Part shown: in pieces, positions 1 to 8,266 of the stretch | Layout: every line of letters begins with the position of its first letter | How positions within the stretch are numbered: the first letter of the stretch is position 1 | Translations under genes and position numbers: made by a program | Source of the DNA: CAWCAW01 sp963714125 | GTDB taxonomy: Bacteria > Actinomycetota > Acidimicrobiia > Acidimicrobiales > UBA8190 | DNA: 64,000 nt | Direction of reading: 5' to 3' | Assembly: GCA_963714125.1 (NCBI GenBank) | Contig: OY970234.1 | Coordinates: 930,001-994,000, forward strand | The notes under the pieces: generated by a model | Told to the model about the DNA's origin: nothing | The model's input: the letters and a program-made list of their open reading frames with translations, nothing else | The model's database searches: none

Positions 1-4
1 CGGG

Positions 5-769
5 GTGAGCGGGGACCGAGCTACCGGGGACGGAGCTCCCGATGCGCAGCCGTCGGTGCCTCGTTCCGCCCGTGAGCGGGCCCGGGCCGAGATCACCGCC
101 GAGATCCTGGCCGCGGCTCGTCAGTACCTGGCTTCCGAAGGCGCCGCCTCGCTGAGCGTCAGGGCCATCGCCCGCCAGCTGGGGATGGCGTCTTCCGCCG
201 TGTACCGCTACGTCGCCAGCCGCGACGAGTTGCTCACCAAACTGATCATCGACGCGTATGACTCCCTTGGTGCGGCCGTCGAAAGCGGTGAGGCCCTCGT
301 CGCCCGCCATGACTTGGCGGGACGGTTCTCGGCCATGTGCGAGGCCGTGCGGAATTGGGCGCTCGAGAACCGCCACGAGTACGCCCTGATCTACGGATCG
401 CCGGTTCCGGGCTATGTGGCCCCCATCGACACCATCGCACCGGCCAGCCGAGCTTCGTTGGTGTTGGTAGGAATCGTGGCCGACGCCATGTCGGGCGGAA
501 ATCTCGCTCCCGCTGTTGTCGGAGACGCTGTCCCCGCCGAGGTGAGGGTGGCGCTGGCTCCGGTGCGCTCTTATTTTCCCGGTGACGTACCCGATGCGGT
601 TATCCATGTCGGGCTCATGGTGTGGACGGCCCTCTTTGGCATGGTGTCGTTCGAGTTGTTCGGACAGTTTCACAACGTGATAAGCGATGACGCTGGCGAT
701 CGTGACGCGTTCTTTGCCGAGTGTGTCCGGCGCTGGGCCGAACAGATCGGTATTGGTCGCGATCTCTGA
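5..769 (+). CDS. TetR/AcrR family transcriptional regulator
   Basis: Predicted DNA-binding repressor of 254 aa. Residues about 28-75 form the TetR N-terminal domain, with the helix-turn-helix around residues 50-72 (segment SAVYRYVASRDEL). The C-terminal half, with an aromatic WALENRHEYALIYG stretch, resembles the WHG-type ligand domain of actinobacterial TetR proteins. The GTG start lies 4 bases from the window edge, so a longer N-terminus cannot be excluded; the first 20 residues are low-complexity. A thioesterase and a dehydrogenase follow on the same strand within 30 bases and by overlap, so these are the likely regulated partners (inference). Confidence 0.9.
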   Translation: MSGDRATGDGAPDAQPSVPRSARERARAEITAEILAAARQYLASEGAASLSVRAIARQLGMASSAVYRYVASRDELLTKLIIDAYDSLGAAVESGEALVARHDLAGRFSAMCEAVRNWALENRHEYALIYGSPVPGYVAPIDTIAPASRASLVLVGIVADAMSGGNLAPAVVGDAVPAEVRVALAPVRSYFPGDVPDAVIHVGLMVWTALFGMVSFELFGQFHNVISDDAGDRDAFFAECVRRWAEQIGIGRDL

Positions 770-798
770 GTCGCTGTGAGTCCAAGGAGGACGCCCCC

Positions 799-1242
799 AT
801 GGCCGACGAAACGGTTCGACTGCCACAGCCCGGAGACGAGAGTGAGTTCCTCGCCGCCATCGGGATTCATTTCACCCACGTGGCTCGCGACCGGGTCGAA
901 GGTGACATCGATCTGGGGCCAAGACATCACCAACCTTGGGGCCTGGTCCATGGCGGAGTGTTCACATCCGCCGTCGAGACGGCCGCCAGCGTGGGAGCCA
1001 GCCTGGCCGTCGCCGACCAAGGCCTGGTGGCCGTCGGAGTCAACAACAACACCAACTTCGTGCGCTCGATGGTCGAAGGTCCAGTGCATGTGGTGGCCAC
1101 GCCGATTCAGCAAGGGCGTACACAACAGCTGTGGGACGTGACTATCACTGACGCCGAGAGCCGCGTCGTGGCCACCGGCCAGCTGCGTCTTCAGAATGTG
1201 GTGCCGCGTCCGGGACCGGCTCCGAGCCCGGCCACCCCATGA
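799..1242 (+). CDS. PaaI-type hotdog-fold thioesterase
   Basis: A 147-aa single hotdog domain. The segment PWGLVHGGVFTSAVETAAS is the PaaI/4HBT signature, in which the HGG turn and the following acidic residue position the acyl-CoA thioester. Members hydrolyse aryl- or acyl-CoA in the cytoplasm; the substrate here is unknown. The ATG at 799 is chosen over upstream in-frame codons because AAGGAGG (positions 784-790) precedes it at good spacing. The stop overlaps the start of the next gene (ATGA), so it is translationally coupled to the SDR gene and probably forms one operon with the TetR regulator. Confidence 0.88.
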   Translation: MADETVRLPQPGDESEFLAAIGIHFTHVARDRVEGDIDLGPRHHQPWGLVHGGVFTSAVETAASVGASLAVADQGLVAVGVNNNTNFVRSMVEGPVHVVATPIQQGRTQQLWDVTITDAESRVVATGQLRLQNVVPRPGPAPSPATP

Positions 1243-2075
1243 ACACCGACGTGGCGTTCGTGACGGGAGCCAGCCGCGGCATCGGCCGGGCGACCGCCAT
1301 TGCCTTGGCCCGATCCGGGTTCGATGTGGCACTCACGGCCCGCACCGTGCACGAGGGCGACGGGATCGACGAGTCGGACACGGGTGCGGGCCGGCGCCTG
1401 CCGGGAAGTCTTGACGACACGGCGGCTGAGATCGAGGCCCTGGGCCGGCGCGCCCTACCCGTTGTGGCTGACTTGCATGACAGCGCGTCCCTGACGGCGG
1501 CGGTCACGCGGGCGCTCGAGGAGTGGGGTCGCATCGACGTCTTGGTGAACAACGCCGTCGACACCGGCCCGGGGAGCATGGTGCGCTTTGTCGACCTCAC
1601 CGTCGAGCAACTCGAGCGCAAGCTCCTCGCCAATGTGGTGGCTCAGGCCGTCGTCATCAAAGCAGCCCTGCCGGCCATGATGGCGGCCGGTAGCGGTGTC
1701 ATCATCGACGTGTCGTCGCACGTCGCTACCGGAGACCCCACCGCACCCGTGGGATCGGGGGGATGGGGCCTGGCCTACGCGGCATCCAAAGCGGCGTTCC
1801 ATCGCTTCGCACCGATCCTGGCCGTGGAACTCACCGACTGCGGCATTCGCATCCACAATGTCGATCCCGGCTACGTCGAGACTGAGCGCCAGATCGTCAA
1901 TGCGAGTGCGCTCGGACTCGAAGGGCGGTATCCGGGAGCACCTCCATCGGTACCGGCCGCCGTCATCGCCTGGCTGGCCACCGCCCCCGAAGCCCAAGCG
2001 CTCAACGGTCAAACCATCTTGGCCCAGCGCTTTGCCCGGGAGCATGGCCTGCATGCCGACTGGCGACACGCATAA
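1239..2075 (+). CDS. Short-chain dehydrogenase/reductase (SDR)
   Basis: Classical SDR of 278 aa. The cofactor motif TGASRGIG is at residues 9-16, the NNA element near 104-106, the catalytic serine around 159-160, and the YxxxK pair at Tyr180/Lys184 (YAASK). Residues 38-57 are a charged insertion after the second strand. The family performs NAD(P)-dependent carbonyl/alcohol interconversion in the cytoplasm. ATG 1239 overlaps the thioesterase stop by four bases. Its place behind a TetR gene and a CoA-thioesterase suggests a small fatty-acid or xenobiotic catabolic operon, but the substrate cannot be read from sequence. Confidence 0.92.
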   Translation: MNTDVAFVTGASRGIGRATAIALARSGFDVALTARTVHEGDGIDESDTGAGRRLPGSLDDTAAEIEALGRRALPVVADLHDSASLTAAVTRALEEWGRIDVLVNNAVDTGPGSMVRFVDLTVEQLERKLLANVVAQAVVIKAALPAMMAAGSGVIIDVSSHVATGDPTAPVGSGGWGLAYAASKAAFHRFAPILAVELTDCGIRIHNVDPGYVETERQIVNASALGLEGRYPGAPPSVPAAVIAWLATAPEAQALNGQTILAQRFAREHGLHADWRHA

Positions 2076-2087
2076 GCGCCGGAGCCG

Positions 2088-2867
2088 CTACTGCAAGTCG
2101 GCCTTGATCTGTTGGGCATCGGCGTAGGCGGCCCGGAGGTCATCGCGTGCGTTGGTCACGCTCGTGCGAGCGGCCAGGAATACTTGCCAGTTGCCCGGGG
2201 CACCCTGTGGCGTCTGAGCCAGCAACTGTACGTCGAGGCCAGTGGTCGCAGTTTGCGCGGCGGTCACTTGATCGCTCATGTCGGTGAAGGCGTTCTGGGC
2301 GGCGGTCACGTCGTGGCCAAGGGCCTGTGCCCTTTGGATGGCGGCGGTGATCGTCGGTACGTAGCTCTCGAAGACGCCTTCGATGGAGGTCTCGTCGTCG
2401 GCCACGATGGTCAGATGGGTTTGCGGGGTCATGACCATGTACACCCGGTAGTCGAGCACCATGGCCCGGGCGTCGGCGCGCAACTCGAGGCAAATGGTGT
2501 CCTGTTGTACGTGGGTCAGCAGGCCCTGGATGCCCGGCAACTCGACAGTGCTGATGTCGGTGGCCAATGTCTGGCGGTCACTAGTGGTCAAGTGGTTGGC
2601 CGTGTTGTTCACCTCGCTCAGCAGTGCGTTGAGTTGGGTGACGCGGCCGGTGAGCTCCGCCTCCACTTGTTGCTGGGACGCACTGAACGCGCTGGGCGTG
2701 CAGATCGGGTTCGACGGTTGAGCGGACCCGGCCGATGAAACCGATGACGTCGTAGACGTGGTCGACGGCGTTGCGTAGGCGACGCCAGGCGCCGTGGCCG
2801 CCAGCCCGACGGCCACGCCAAAGGCCATGGCCCCGACCGTCATTCTCTTAACGATGGTGTGGTTCAT
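2088..2867 (-). CDS. Secreted alpha-helical protein of unknown function
   Basis: 259 aa. An N-terminal signal peptide (VGAMAFGVAVGLAATAPGVAYA) is followed by a Ser/Thr-rich linker and a body rich in Ala, Gln and Thr that should be mostly helical or coiled coil. Two cysteines (ICTP near residue 56 and TICLEL near 150) could form a disulfide outside the cell. No known family recognised. The start is 2 bases after the stop of the upstream lipoprotein gene, so the two form a minus-strand operon and probably act together in the envelope. It is convergent with the SDR gene, only 12 bases apart. Confidence 0.75.
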   Translation of the reverse strand: MNHTIVKRMTVGAMAFGVAVGLAATAPGVAYATPSTTSTTSSVSSAGSAQPSNPICTPSAFSASQQQVEAELTGRVTQLNALLSEVNNTANHLTTSDRQTLATDISTVELPGIQGLLTHVQQDTICLELRADARAMVLDYRVYMVMTPQTHLTIVADDETSIEGVFESYVPTITAAIQRAQALGHDVTAAQNAFTDMSDQVTAAQTATTGLDVQLLAQTPQGAPGNWQVFLAARTSVTNARDDLRAAYADAQQIKADLQ

Positions 2868-2869
2868 TC

Positions 2870-3178
2870 TTACGAGTCTCCTTGCGGGCTGTTGAGATCG
2901 TTGTTGGCCGTAGCGAGGTTGGCGTCAAGGGCGCCAAGCGAGTCGGACAACTGATCAAGTGCCTGTGGGTTGAGCGGCGAGGGTGCCGTCGACGATGAAG
3001 CGGGGACGGTGACAGGAACTGTGGTGGATGTCGGGGCCGCCGCCGCGGTAGTCGGCGTTGTCGCCGACACCGTTGGCGTGTGTTTGTCGGCGACGTTCGC
3101 CGATCCTCCCCCGCATGCCGCCAGAGTCGTGGCCACGCCAATGGCGAGGACCGCCCCTGTGAGCCTTCCTTTCGTCAT
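2870..3178 (-). CDS. Small lipoprotein
   Basis: 102 aa. The N-terminus is a lipoprotein signal with lipobox LAAC followed by GGG, so the mature protein should be lipid-anchored on the outer face of the membrane. The rest is a Thr/Ala/Pro-rich extended linker plus a short helical tail (about residues 72-98). Function unknown. First gene of the two-gene unit with the helical secreted protein. About 240 bases without a gene separate it from the divergent universal stress gene; a promoter must lie there, but I see no clear one. Confidence 0.72.
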   Translation of the reverse strand: MTKGRLTGAVLAIGVATTLAACGGGSANVADKHTPTVSATTPTTAAAAPTSTTVPVTVPASSSTAPSPLNPQALDQLSDSLGALDANLATANNDLNSPQGDS

Positions 3179-3419
3179 GCCATGCCTCCTCGAAGCGTCA
3201 AGTCCTGAGAGATCCCTTGTTCATCGACCCCGTTAAGGGGCTTCTTTAGAAGGGCGCCTTTCAGGGCCTATACAGATCATCGAATGCGGCCATGTGGTCA
3301 CCGTGAGCGGCGCGTTAGGAAAGCGTGAGCTTCACGGGCCGTGGTCGTGGAGATTCAGCGGCCGTGGAACGAACGCCGTCTAACGTGCCCCTGCAAGAAG
3401 TCGGGGGCGAGGAGTACTG

Positions 3420-3869
3420 ATGTACAAGGCGATTGTCGTAGGTACGGACGGGTCCGATCGGGCATCAGGCGCGGTACAGGAGGCCATCGCGCTGGCCCAG
3501 ATGAGCGGAGCCACATTGCACGTCGTGCATGTCGTCCGGCCGGCGTCCGCCGCTATGGCGGGGACTGAACATGTCGATGCAGCCGCCATTGCCGATGCGT
3601 TGACCACGATCCGAGATGAAGCTGACGAATTGTGCGCTCGAGTGTGCGAGCAGGCCGAGCGCCAGGGGGTGGCCACCGAGGCACACACCGTCGAGGGGGA
3701 TCCGGCTGACGTCATCATCACGGTGGCGGAAACGGTGAACGCGGATCTCGTGGTGATTGGCAATCGGGGCATGAGTGGAATCAAGCGCTTCGTGTTGGGG
3801 AGCGTGCCCAACAAGGTGTCTCACCACTGCCCATGCAGCTTGCTGATCGTCAACACTGACAACAGGTAG
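3420..3869 (+). CDS. Universal stress protein (UspA family)
   Basis: 149-aa single Usp domain. It begins with the nucleotide-contacting VVGTDGSD and ends with the ATP-binding motif G-2X-G-9X-GS (GNRGMSGIKRFVLGS), then a beta strand CSLLIV. This makes it an ATP-binding type Usp, cytoplasmic and typically induced by hypoxia or growth arrest. A purine-rich GGCGAGGAG (around 3406-3414) sets the ATG at 3420. Monocistronic as far as I can see; the next gene starts 57 bases later and is functionally unrelated. Confidence 0.93.
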   Translation: MYKAIVVGTDGSDRASGAVQEAIALAQMSGATLHVVHVVRPASAAMAGTEHVDAAAIADALTTIRDEADELCARVCEQAERQGVATEAHTVEGDPADVIITVAETVNADLVVIGNRGMSGIKRFVLGSVPNKVSHHCPCSLLIVNTDNR

Positions 3870-3925
3870 ACACCGCCGGGGCGGCCCAATGTTGCCCATA
3901 GACGATCCGCTATAGGCTAATTCAC

Positions 3926-4453
3926 ATGGAAGCTGAGCCCCGAACGTCGGGCGCACTGCTCCGACAAGCGCGGGTAAGCGCGTCGATGTCGCAGTCGGAT
4001 GTGGCCCGGCGGGCTCACGTTGCACAAAGCGTGATCAGCGCCTACGAGTCAGGTCACCGTGAACCTGCCTTGAGCACACTTGAGCGGCTGGTTTCGGCCA
4101 CCGGTCACCGTTTGGTCCTCAGGCTCGAAAATGATCCGGGAATCCGACCAGGGCTGCCCGACACTCCCTTAGGTCGACGTCTGCGGCAGCGCAGGACTGC
4201 AGTGCTGGCTACCGCCCATCGATTTGGGGCTTCGAACGTCAGAGTGTTCGGCAGTGTCGCCCGTGGTGAAGACACCTCCGATAGCGACATTGACCTCCTG
4301 GTCGATCTGGCCCCAGGAACCGGGCTGCTCTCGCTGGGCGGGCTCGAGCGCGAGATATCCGACATCCTCGGCACGCGCGTCGACATCGCACCGTCCGACA
4401 GCCTGCGACCGCGGGTCCGGGCTGAAGCTGAATCCGAAGCGATCGAGCTGTGA
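3926..4453 (+). CDS. XRE-MNT fusion: HTH plus minimal nucleotidyltransferase antitoxin
   Basis: 175 aa in two domains. Residues 9-66 are an XRE/Cro helix-turn-helix (SQSDVARRAHVAQSVISAYE). Residues about 83-175 are a minimal nucleotidyltransferase with the motif GSX10DXD exactly preserved (GS at 109-110, DID at 121-123). MNT proteins of this type are antitoxins that AMPylate their HEPN-family RNase toxin; the fused HTH would let it autoregulate the operon. The stop overlaps a GTG that once began the HEPN gene, now broken (4450-4649). The antitoxin looks intact and is therefore an orphan. Confidence 0.88.
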   Translation: MEAEPRTSGALLRQARVSASMSQSDVARRAHVAQSVISAYESGHREPALSTLERLVSATGHRLVLRLENDPGIRPGLPDTPLGRRLRQRRTAVLATAHRFGASNVRVFGSVARGEDTSDSDIDLLVDLAPGTGLLSLGGLEREISDILGTRVDIAPSDSLRPRVRAEAESEAIEL

Positions 4454-4649
4454 GTCGGCACGACGACGAGTGGCGCGCGTTCCAACTCAGTTCGCATCCG
4501 GCTCATCAAGATCGGTAAGGGGGTCAAGCAGATCCGCGCACCACTACTTCGACACGTCTCACGCAATCGTGCAGGCCACCGTCGACGGCGACCCTCCTCT
4601 TCTCAAAGCCGGTGTCCGCCGCCTCAAGGATGGGCTGCGCTCCCGCTGA
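4450..4649 (+). pseudogene. Decayed HEPN (DUF86-like) toxin remnant
   Basis: Three pieces of a HEPN protein survive in different frames. GTG 4450 overlaps the MNT stop and gives a start like DUF86 proteins (SRHDDEWRA). From 4490 a +1 frame reads VRIRLIKIGKGVKQ, the conserved central helix. From about 4530 a third frame reads RSAHHYFDTSHAIVQATV and ends at 4649. That last piece carries the RX(n)H-type RNase motif region and the family C-terminus. A normal DUF86 HEPN is about 110-120 aa and this stretch is only 200 bases, so internal deletions plus frameshifts are needed. Identification rests on recalled family motifs. Confidence 0.7.
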
Positions 4650-4803
4650 AGGGCCCAGTCCCGGATGCCCTTTTGGTTAGCCGACACCCGCAGCCCACAA
4701 GCTGTGTCGGGATCCACCTCCTTCATCGATCCACTACCCTTGAGCGCCGATGGTCTTGGTACCCGACCATCGGATAGAGACCGGATAGAGACCAGCGTTG
4801 CAA

Positions 4804-4892
4804 GGAGAGGTGCGAGAGCGGCCGAATCGGACTCACTGCTAATGAGTTGACCTGGGAAACCGGGTCCGAGGGTTCAAATCCCTCCCTCTCCG
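4804..4892 (+). tRNA. tRNA-Ser (anticodon GCU)
   Basis: 89 nt that fold as a class II tRNA. Acceptor stem GGAGAGG pairs with CCTCTCC (4885-4891) and the discriminator is G. The anticodon stem ACTCA/TGAGT encloses the loop CTGCTAA, with anticodon GCT at 4838-4840 reading AGC/AGU serine codons. A long variable arm follows, and the T arm is GAGGG-TTCAAAT-CCCTC. CCA is not encoded. It lies 55 bases before rimO. Confidence 0.96.
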
Positions 4893-4947
4893 CTCACGAA
4901 TGAGGCGTGCAGGACCGGTCCTGCCGGTACGCCAGTAGATTGTCCAG

Positions 4948-6255
4948 GTGGCCGAACGCTTCTGGCTCGAGACGTTGGGTTGCCCGAAGAACCAGGTGGA
5001 CTCGGACAAGCTAACGGGCACCCTGGTGTCGGGAGGATACGAGCCTGCCGAGTCGCCCGACGATGCCGACCTCGTCGTGGTCAATACCTGCGCCTTTATC
5101 GAAGCAGCGCGCCAGGAGTCGATCGACACCATCTTGGAGCTCTCGGCCTCCAAGCGCGCCGGGGCCCGGTTGGTGGTGACGGGGTGTCTGGCCGAGCGTT
5201 ACGGGGGCGAGCTGGCCGGCGCCCTGCCCGAGGTCGATCTGGTGGCTGGCTTTGGGGTCCCGGTGACGTTGGGCCGCAAACCGCAGAAGTCGGCCGCGTC
5301 GCCGCCGATTCCCGAGTTCGATTTGCTCAACCTGCCCCGGCCCGCCGCCACCGCTCCGTGGGCCTACGTCAAGGTGGCCGAGGGCTGTGACCGGCGCTGC
5401 GGGTTCTGCGCCATTCCGTCGTTTCGGGGGGCGCAGCGGTCGCGCCCCACTGACGCCATCATGCAAGAAGTGGCCGCCCTCGGTGACAACGTGCATGAGG
5501 TTGTCCTCGTCGCTCAGGACTTGGCGTCGTGGGGGCTCGATCTCAGTGCGCCGAAGCGCACCGCTCGCACGGCCGGCACGGCTCGCCCCATTGTCGGGCT
5601 GATCCGTGCGCTCTCCGAGCACATGGAGCGCGTGCGGCTTCTCTACCTGTACCCATCGTCGCTCGATGACGACCTCATCGAGGCCATGCTGGGTTCGGGT
5701 GTTGCTTACTTCGACCTGTCGCTTCAACACGTGTCTCGGCCGTTGGTGGCGCGCATGCGCCGCTGGGGGGACGCCGACAAGTTCCTCGAGCGCATCACCA
5801 CCATGCGGTCCGCTGCTCCTGATGCTGCCATGCGTTCCTCGTTCATCCTGGGCTACCCAGGGGAGACCGAGGCTGACCACGACCAGCTGCTGTCGTTTTT
5901 GGCCGAAGCCAAGCTCGACTGGGCCGGGTTCTTCTTGTTCTCCGAGGAGACGGGCACCTACGCGGCGGATCTCGACGGGTCGGTGCCCACCGAGCTCGCC
6001 GCCGAGAGGCTGCGCGAGTGCTCCGAGCTCCAAGACGACATCACCGCTTCCCGTCGTGCTGCGTTGGTGGGAGAAAAGGTGAACGTCCTCGTAGACGAGC
6101 CCGGTGTGGCCCGTTCCTACCGCGAGGCTCCCGAGATCGACGGGATCATCCACGTCCCTATGTCCTTGGCCACAGGGACGTTCGCCGACGTGCTGGTCAC
6201 CGGCGCGGCGGGCCCGGACGTATGGGCCGACGAGCTGTCGAGCGCGGCACCATGA
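4948..6255 (+). CDS. rimO: Ribosomal protein uS12 methylthiotransferase RimO
   Basis: Radical-SAM methylthiotransferase of 435 aa that modifies the conserved Asp of ribosomal protein S12. The N-terminal UPF0004 domain starts with ETLGCPKNQVDSD and supplies three Cys for one 4Fe-4S cluster (LGCPKN, NTCAF, TGCLAE). The radical-SAM CxxxCxxC is CDRRCGFC near residue 150. A C-terminal TRAM domain (GEKVNVLVDE onward) binds the substrate. LGCPKNxVD is typical of RimO rather than MiaB. GTG start at 4948. The last four bases overlap the pgsA start. Confidence 0.96.
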   Translation: MAERFWLETLGCPKNQVDSDKLTGTLVSGGYEPAESPDDADLVVVNTCAFIEAARQESIDTILELSASKRAGARLVVTGCLAERYGGELAGALPEVDLVAGFGVPVTLGRKPQKSAASPPIPEFDLLNLPRPAATAPWAYVKVAEGCDRRCGFCAIPSFRGAQRSRPTDAIMQEVAALGDNVHEVVLVAQDLASWGLDLSAPKRTARTAGTARPIVGLIRALSEHMERVRLLYLYPSSLDDDLIEAMLGSGVAYFDLSLQHVSRPLVARMRRWGDADKFLERITTMRSAAPDAAMRSSFILGYPGETEADHDQLLSFLAEAKLDWAGFFLFSEETGTYAADLDGSVPTELAAERLRECSELQDDITASRRAALVGEKVNVLVDEPGVARSYREAPEIDGIIHVPMSLATGTFADVLVTGAAGPDVWADELSSAAP

Positions 6256-6920
6256 GCGACGCCGCCGCGCCGGAACAAGTCCGGACGCCGACATTCGGAC
6301 CATCGGCGCTGGCGACTCCGGCCAACGCCGTCACCTTGGCCCGGTTGTTGGCCACCCCGGTGCTCATCGCCCTGGTGGCCGTGCACGGCGCGGGCTACGT
6401 GCAAGCCGCTCTGGCCATCGCCATCGGCTTCACCGACGGTGTCGACGGTTGGATCGCCCGGCGCCAAGGGGCCACGAGATCGGGTGCCTTCCTCGATCCG
6501 CTCGCCGACAAGGTCATCGTGGTGGGCCTCTTGATGGCGATCGCCGCTCGTGGCGAGTTGTCGTGGGTGCCCGTCGGCCTCATCGCGGCGCGTGAGCTGT
6601 ACATGAGCGTCTACCGCATGGTGGTGGGACGCAGGGGCGTGTCGATCCCGGCCCGGACGTCGGCCAAGGTGAAGACCTTCGTCCAGGGCATCGCCATACT
6701 GCTGTGCCTTCTGCCCACCGTGGCCCCGCACCGAACTGTTCTCGAGGTGGGGGTGTGGGTGGCGGTCGCCTTCACCCTCGTCACCGGCGTGCAATACGTG
6801 GTCGATGGCCGACGCGCCGCGCAGGGGCCGGTGGAGTCGGGTGCGGCCTTGATGGCCGAGGCCCTGGGTATGCGGCCCGCAGCTCCCGACGAGGCCAACG
6901 CCGACGAGTCTCCGAGGTAA
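6252..6920 (+). CDS. pgsA: CDP-diacylglycerol--glycerol-3-phosphate 3-phosphatidyltransferase
   Basis: 222-aa integral membrane CDP-alcohol phosphatidyltransferase that makes phosphatidylglycerol phosphate. The CDP-OH signature is present at about residues 58-83 as DGVDGWIARR followed by GAFLDPLAD; the spacing between AR and G is 7 here, one less than the usual 8. Several hydrophobic helices follow (for example TFVQGIAILLCLLPTVA). The N-terminal 20 residues are hydrophilic. ATG 6252 overlaps the rimO stop (ATGA), and cinA starts 7 bases after the stop, so rimO-pgsA-cinA is one operon, as is common in Actinobacteria. Confidence 0.93.
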   Translation: MSDAAAPEQVRTPTFGPSALATPANAVTLARLLATPVLIALVAVHGAGYVQAALAIAIGFTDGVDGWIARRQGATRSGAFLDPLADKVIVVGLLMAIAARGELSWVPVGLIAARELYMSVYRMVVGRRGVSIPARTSAKVKTFVQGIAILLCLLPTVAPHRTVLEVGVWVAVAFTLVTGVQYVVDGRRAAQGPVESGAALMAEALGMRPAAPDEANADESPR

Positions 6921-6927
6921 CGAAGGC

Positions 6928-8196
6928 ATGCGCATCGAGGTCGTGGCGGTCGGCACCGAGCTCCTGCTCGGCCAAATCGCCGATACCAACTCGGCCTGGC
7001 TCGGCGAGCAGCTGGCGCTGAGCGGGGTGGACTCGCATTTTCACCAGGCGGTGGGGGACAACCTCGAACGCATCGTGCTGGCGCTTCGCACCGCATTGGC
7101 CCGTAGCGATGGCGTCATCTGTTGTGGAGGGCTGGGCCCCACTCACGACGACATCACACGCGACGCCATCGCCGAGGTCATGCATGTGCCGCTTGTTCGT
7201 GACAACGAGGTGCTCGAGCGCATCGCCGTCATGTTCGCGTCCCGAGGTCGGGCCATGCCCGAGAGCAACGGTCGGCAGGCCGATGTTCCGGTCGGGGCGA
7301 CGATCATCCCGCAGACGACGGGCACGGCCCCCGGGCTCATCTGTCCCGTCGGGCACAAGGTCATCTACGCACTCCCCGGCGTGCCCTACGAGCTGGTCGA
7401 GATGGCCACCCGGGCCGTTCTCCCCGACCTGCGCGCTCGCTTGGATGTCACCGGCGATGCGGCGGCCATCGTGAGCCGGGTGGTTCGCACCTGGGGCATG
7501 AGCGAATCGGGCCTCGGGGAGGTGCTCGCCCCGCGCATTGAGGCTCTGGACAAGGTCGGCAACCCCACCATCGCCTTGCTCGCCAGCGGCATCGAGGGGA
7601 TCAAGGTGCGCATTACAGCCAAGGCGCCCGATGAAGCCAACGCCGCCGCCATGGTCGAGGACGAGGCCACCCGTGTTCGTGCGTTGGTTGGAGAGACGGC
7701 GTTCGGGACCGACGAGGAGAACATGGAGGTCGCCGTGGCCACCCTGCTGCGCCGGCGCGGCCTGTCGCTGGGCCTGGCCGAATCGCTCACGGGTGGTTTG
7801 GTCGCCTCACGGCTGGTCAATGTGTCCGGGGCCAGTGACTGGTTCCGGGGCTCGGTGGTGGCCTACGCCAGCGACGTCAAGTTCTCCGTGCTCGGCTTGC
7901 CCGAAGGCCCCGTGGTGAGCGCAGAGGCCGTACGAGCCATGGCCGACGGCGCTCGTAGGGTGCTCGGGGCGGATGTGGGACTGGCCCTTACCGGAGTGGC
8001 CGGACCCGATGAGCAGGAAGGCCATCCTCCGGGCACGGTCTTCATCGGTCTGGCCCTCCCCGGGCGTGAGGCCGAGTCCCTCGAGGTGCAGCTTCCCGGC
8101 GACCGCGAGCGGGTGCGTCAGTTCGCTTCGATCTCAGCCCTCGACTTTCTCCGCCGCCGCCTGGCCCCCCCGGAAGGTTTGTTGACCCAGAGTTGA
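6928..8196 (+). CDS. cinA: CinA: competence/damage-inducible protein with NMN deamidase domain
   Basis: 422 aa with two domains. Residues 1-170 are the MoCF/COG1058 domain (AVGTELLLGQIADTN, GGLGPTHDD), linked to pyrophosphatase activity on ADP-ribose-like nucleotides. Residues about 265-415 are the PncC-type NMN amidohydrolase domain (AESLTGGLVASRL, SDWFRGSVVAYAS, ALTGVAGPD). The protein recycles NMN in pyridine nucleotide metabolism. The last gene of the rimO-pgsA-cinA operon; in many Actinobacteria a ClgR-type regulator and recA come next, but here recA is about 34.5 kb away. Confidence 0.95.
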   Translation: MRIEVVAVGTELLLGQIADTNSAWLGEQLALSGVDSHFHQAVGDNLERIVLALRTALARSDGVICCGGLGPTHDDITRDAIAEVMHVPLVRDNEVLERIAVMFASRGRAMPESNGRQADVPVGATIIPQTTGTAPGLICPVGHKVIYALPGVPYELVEMATRAVLPDLRARLDVTGDAAAIVSRVVRTWGMSESGLGEVLAPRIEALDKVGNPTIALLASGIEGIKVRITAKAPDEANAAAMVEDEATRVRALVGETAFGTDEENMEVAVATLLRRRGLSLGLAESLTGGLVASRLVNVSGASDWFRGSVVAYASDVKFSVLGLPEGPVVSAEAVRAMADGARRVLGADVGLALTGVAGPDEQEGHPPGTVFIGLALPGREAESLEVQLPGDRERVRQFASISALDFLRRRLAPPEGLLTQS

Positions 8197-8266
8197 TGCC
8201 TGATAGGGCAAGCGGTGAGGTGCGCTCCGCACAATGCCAATCATTGTGATCGAGAGAGGGCGCATC

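Noticed and set aside
3225..3252. CCCC-GTTAA-GGGG hairpin as terminator upstream of the lipoprotein gene
   Set aside because: Only four pairs, and placed upstream of both flanking divergent genes, where a terminator makes no sense.
4804..4892. tRNA-Ser as an integration site for a mobile island
   Set aside because: No integrase gene and no repeated 3' end of the tRNA was seen on either side.
5011..6303. Antisense open frame over rimO
   Set aside because: rimO motifs are unambiguous; the opposite frame is a compositional shadow.
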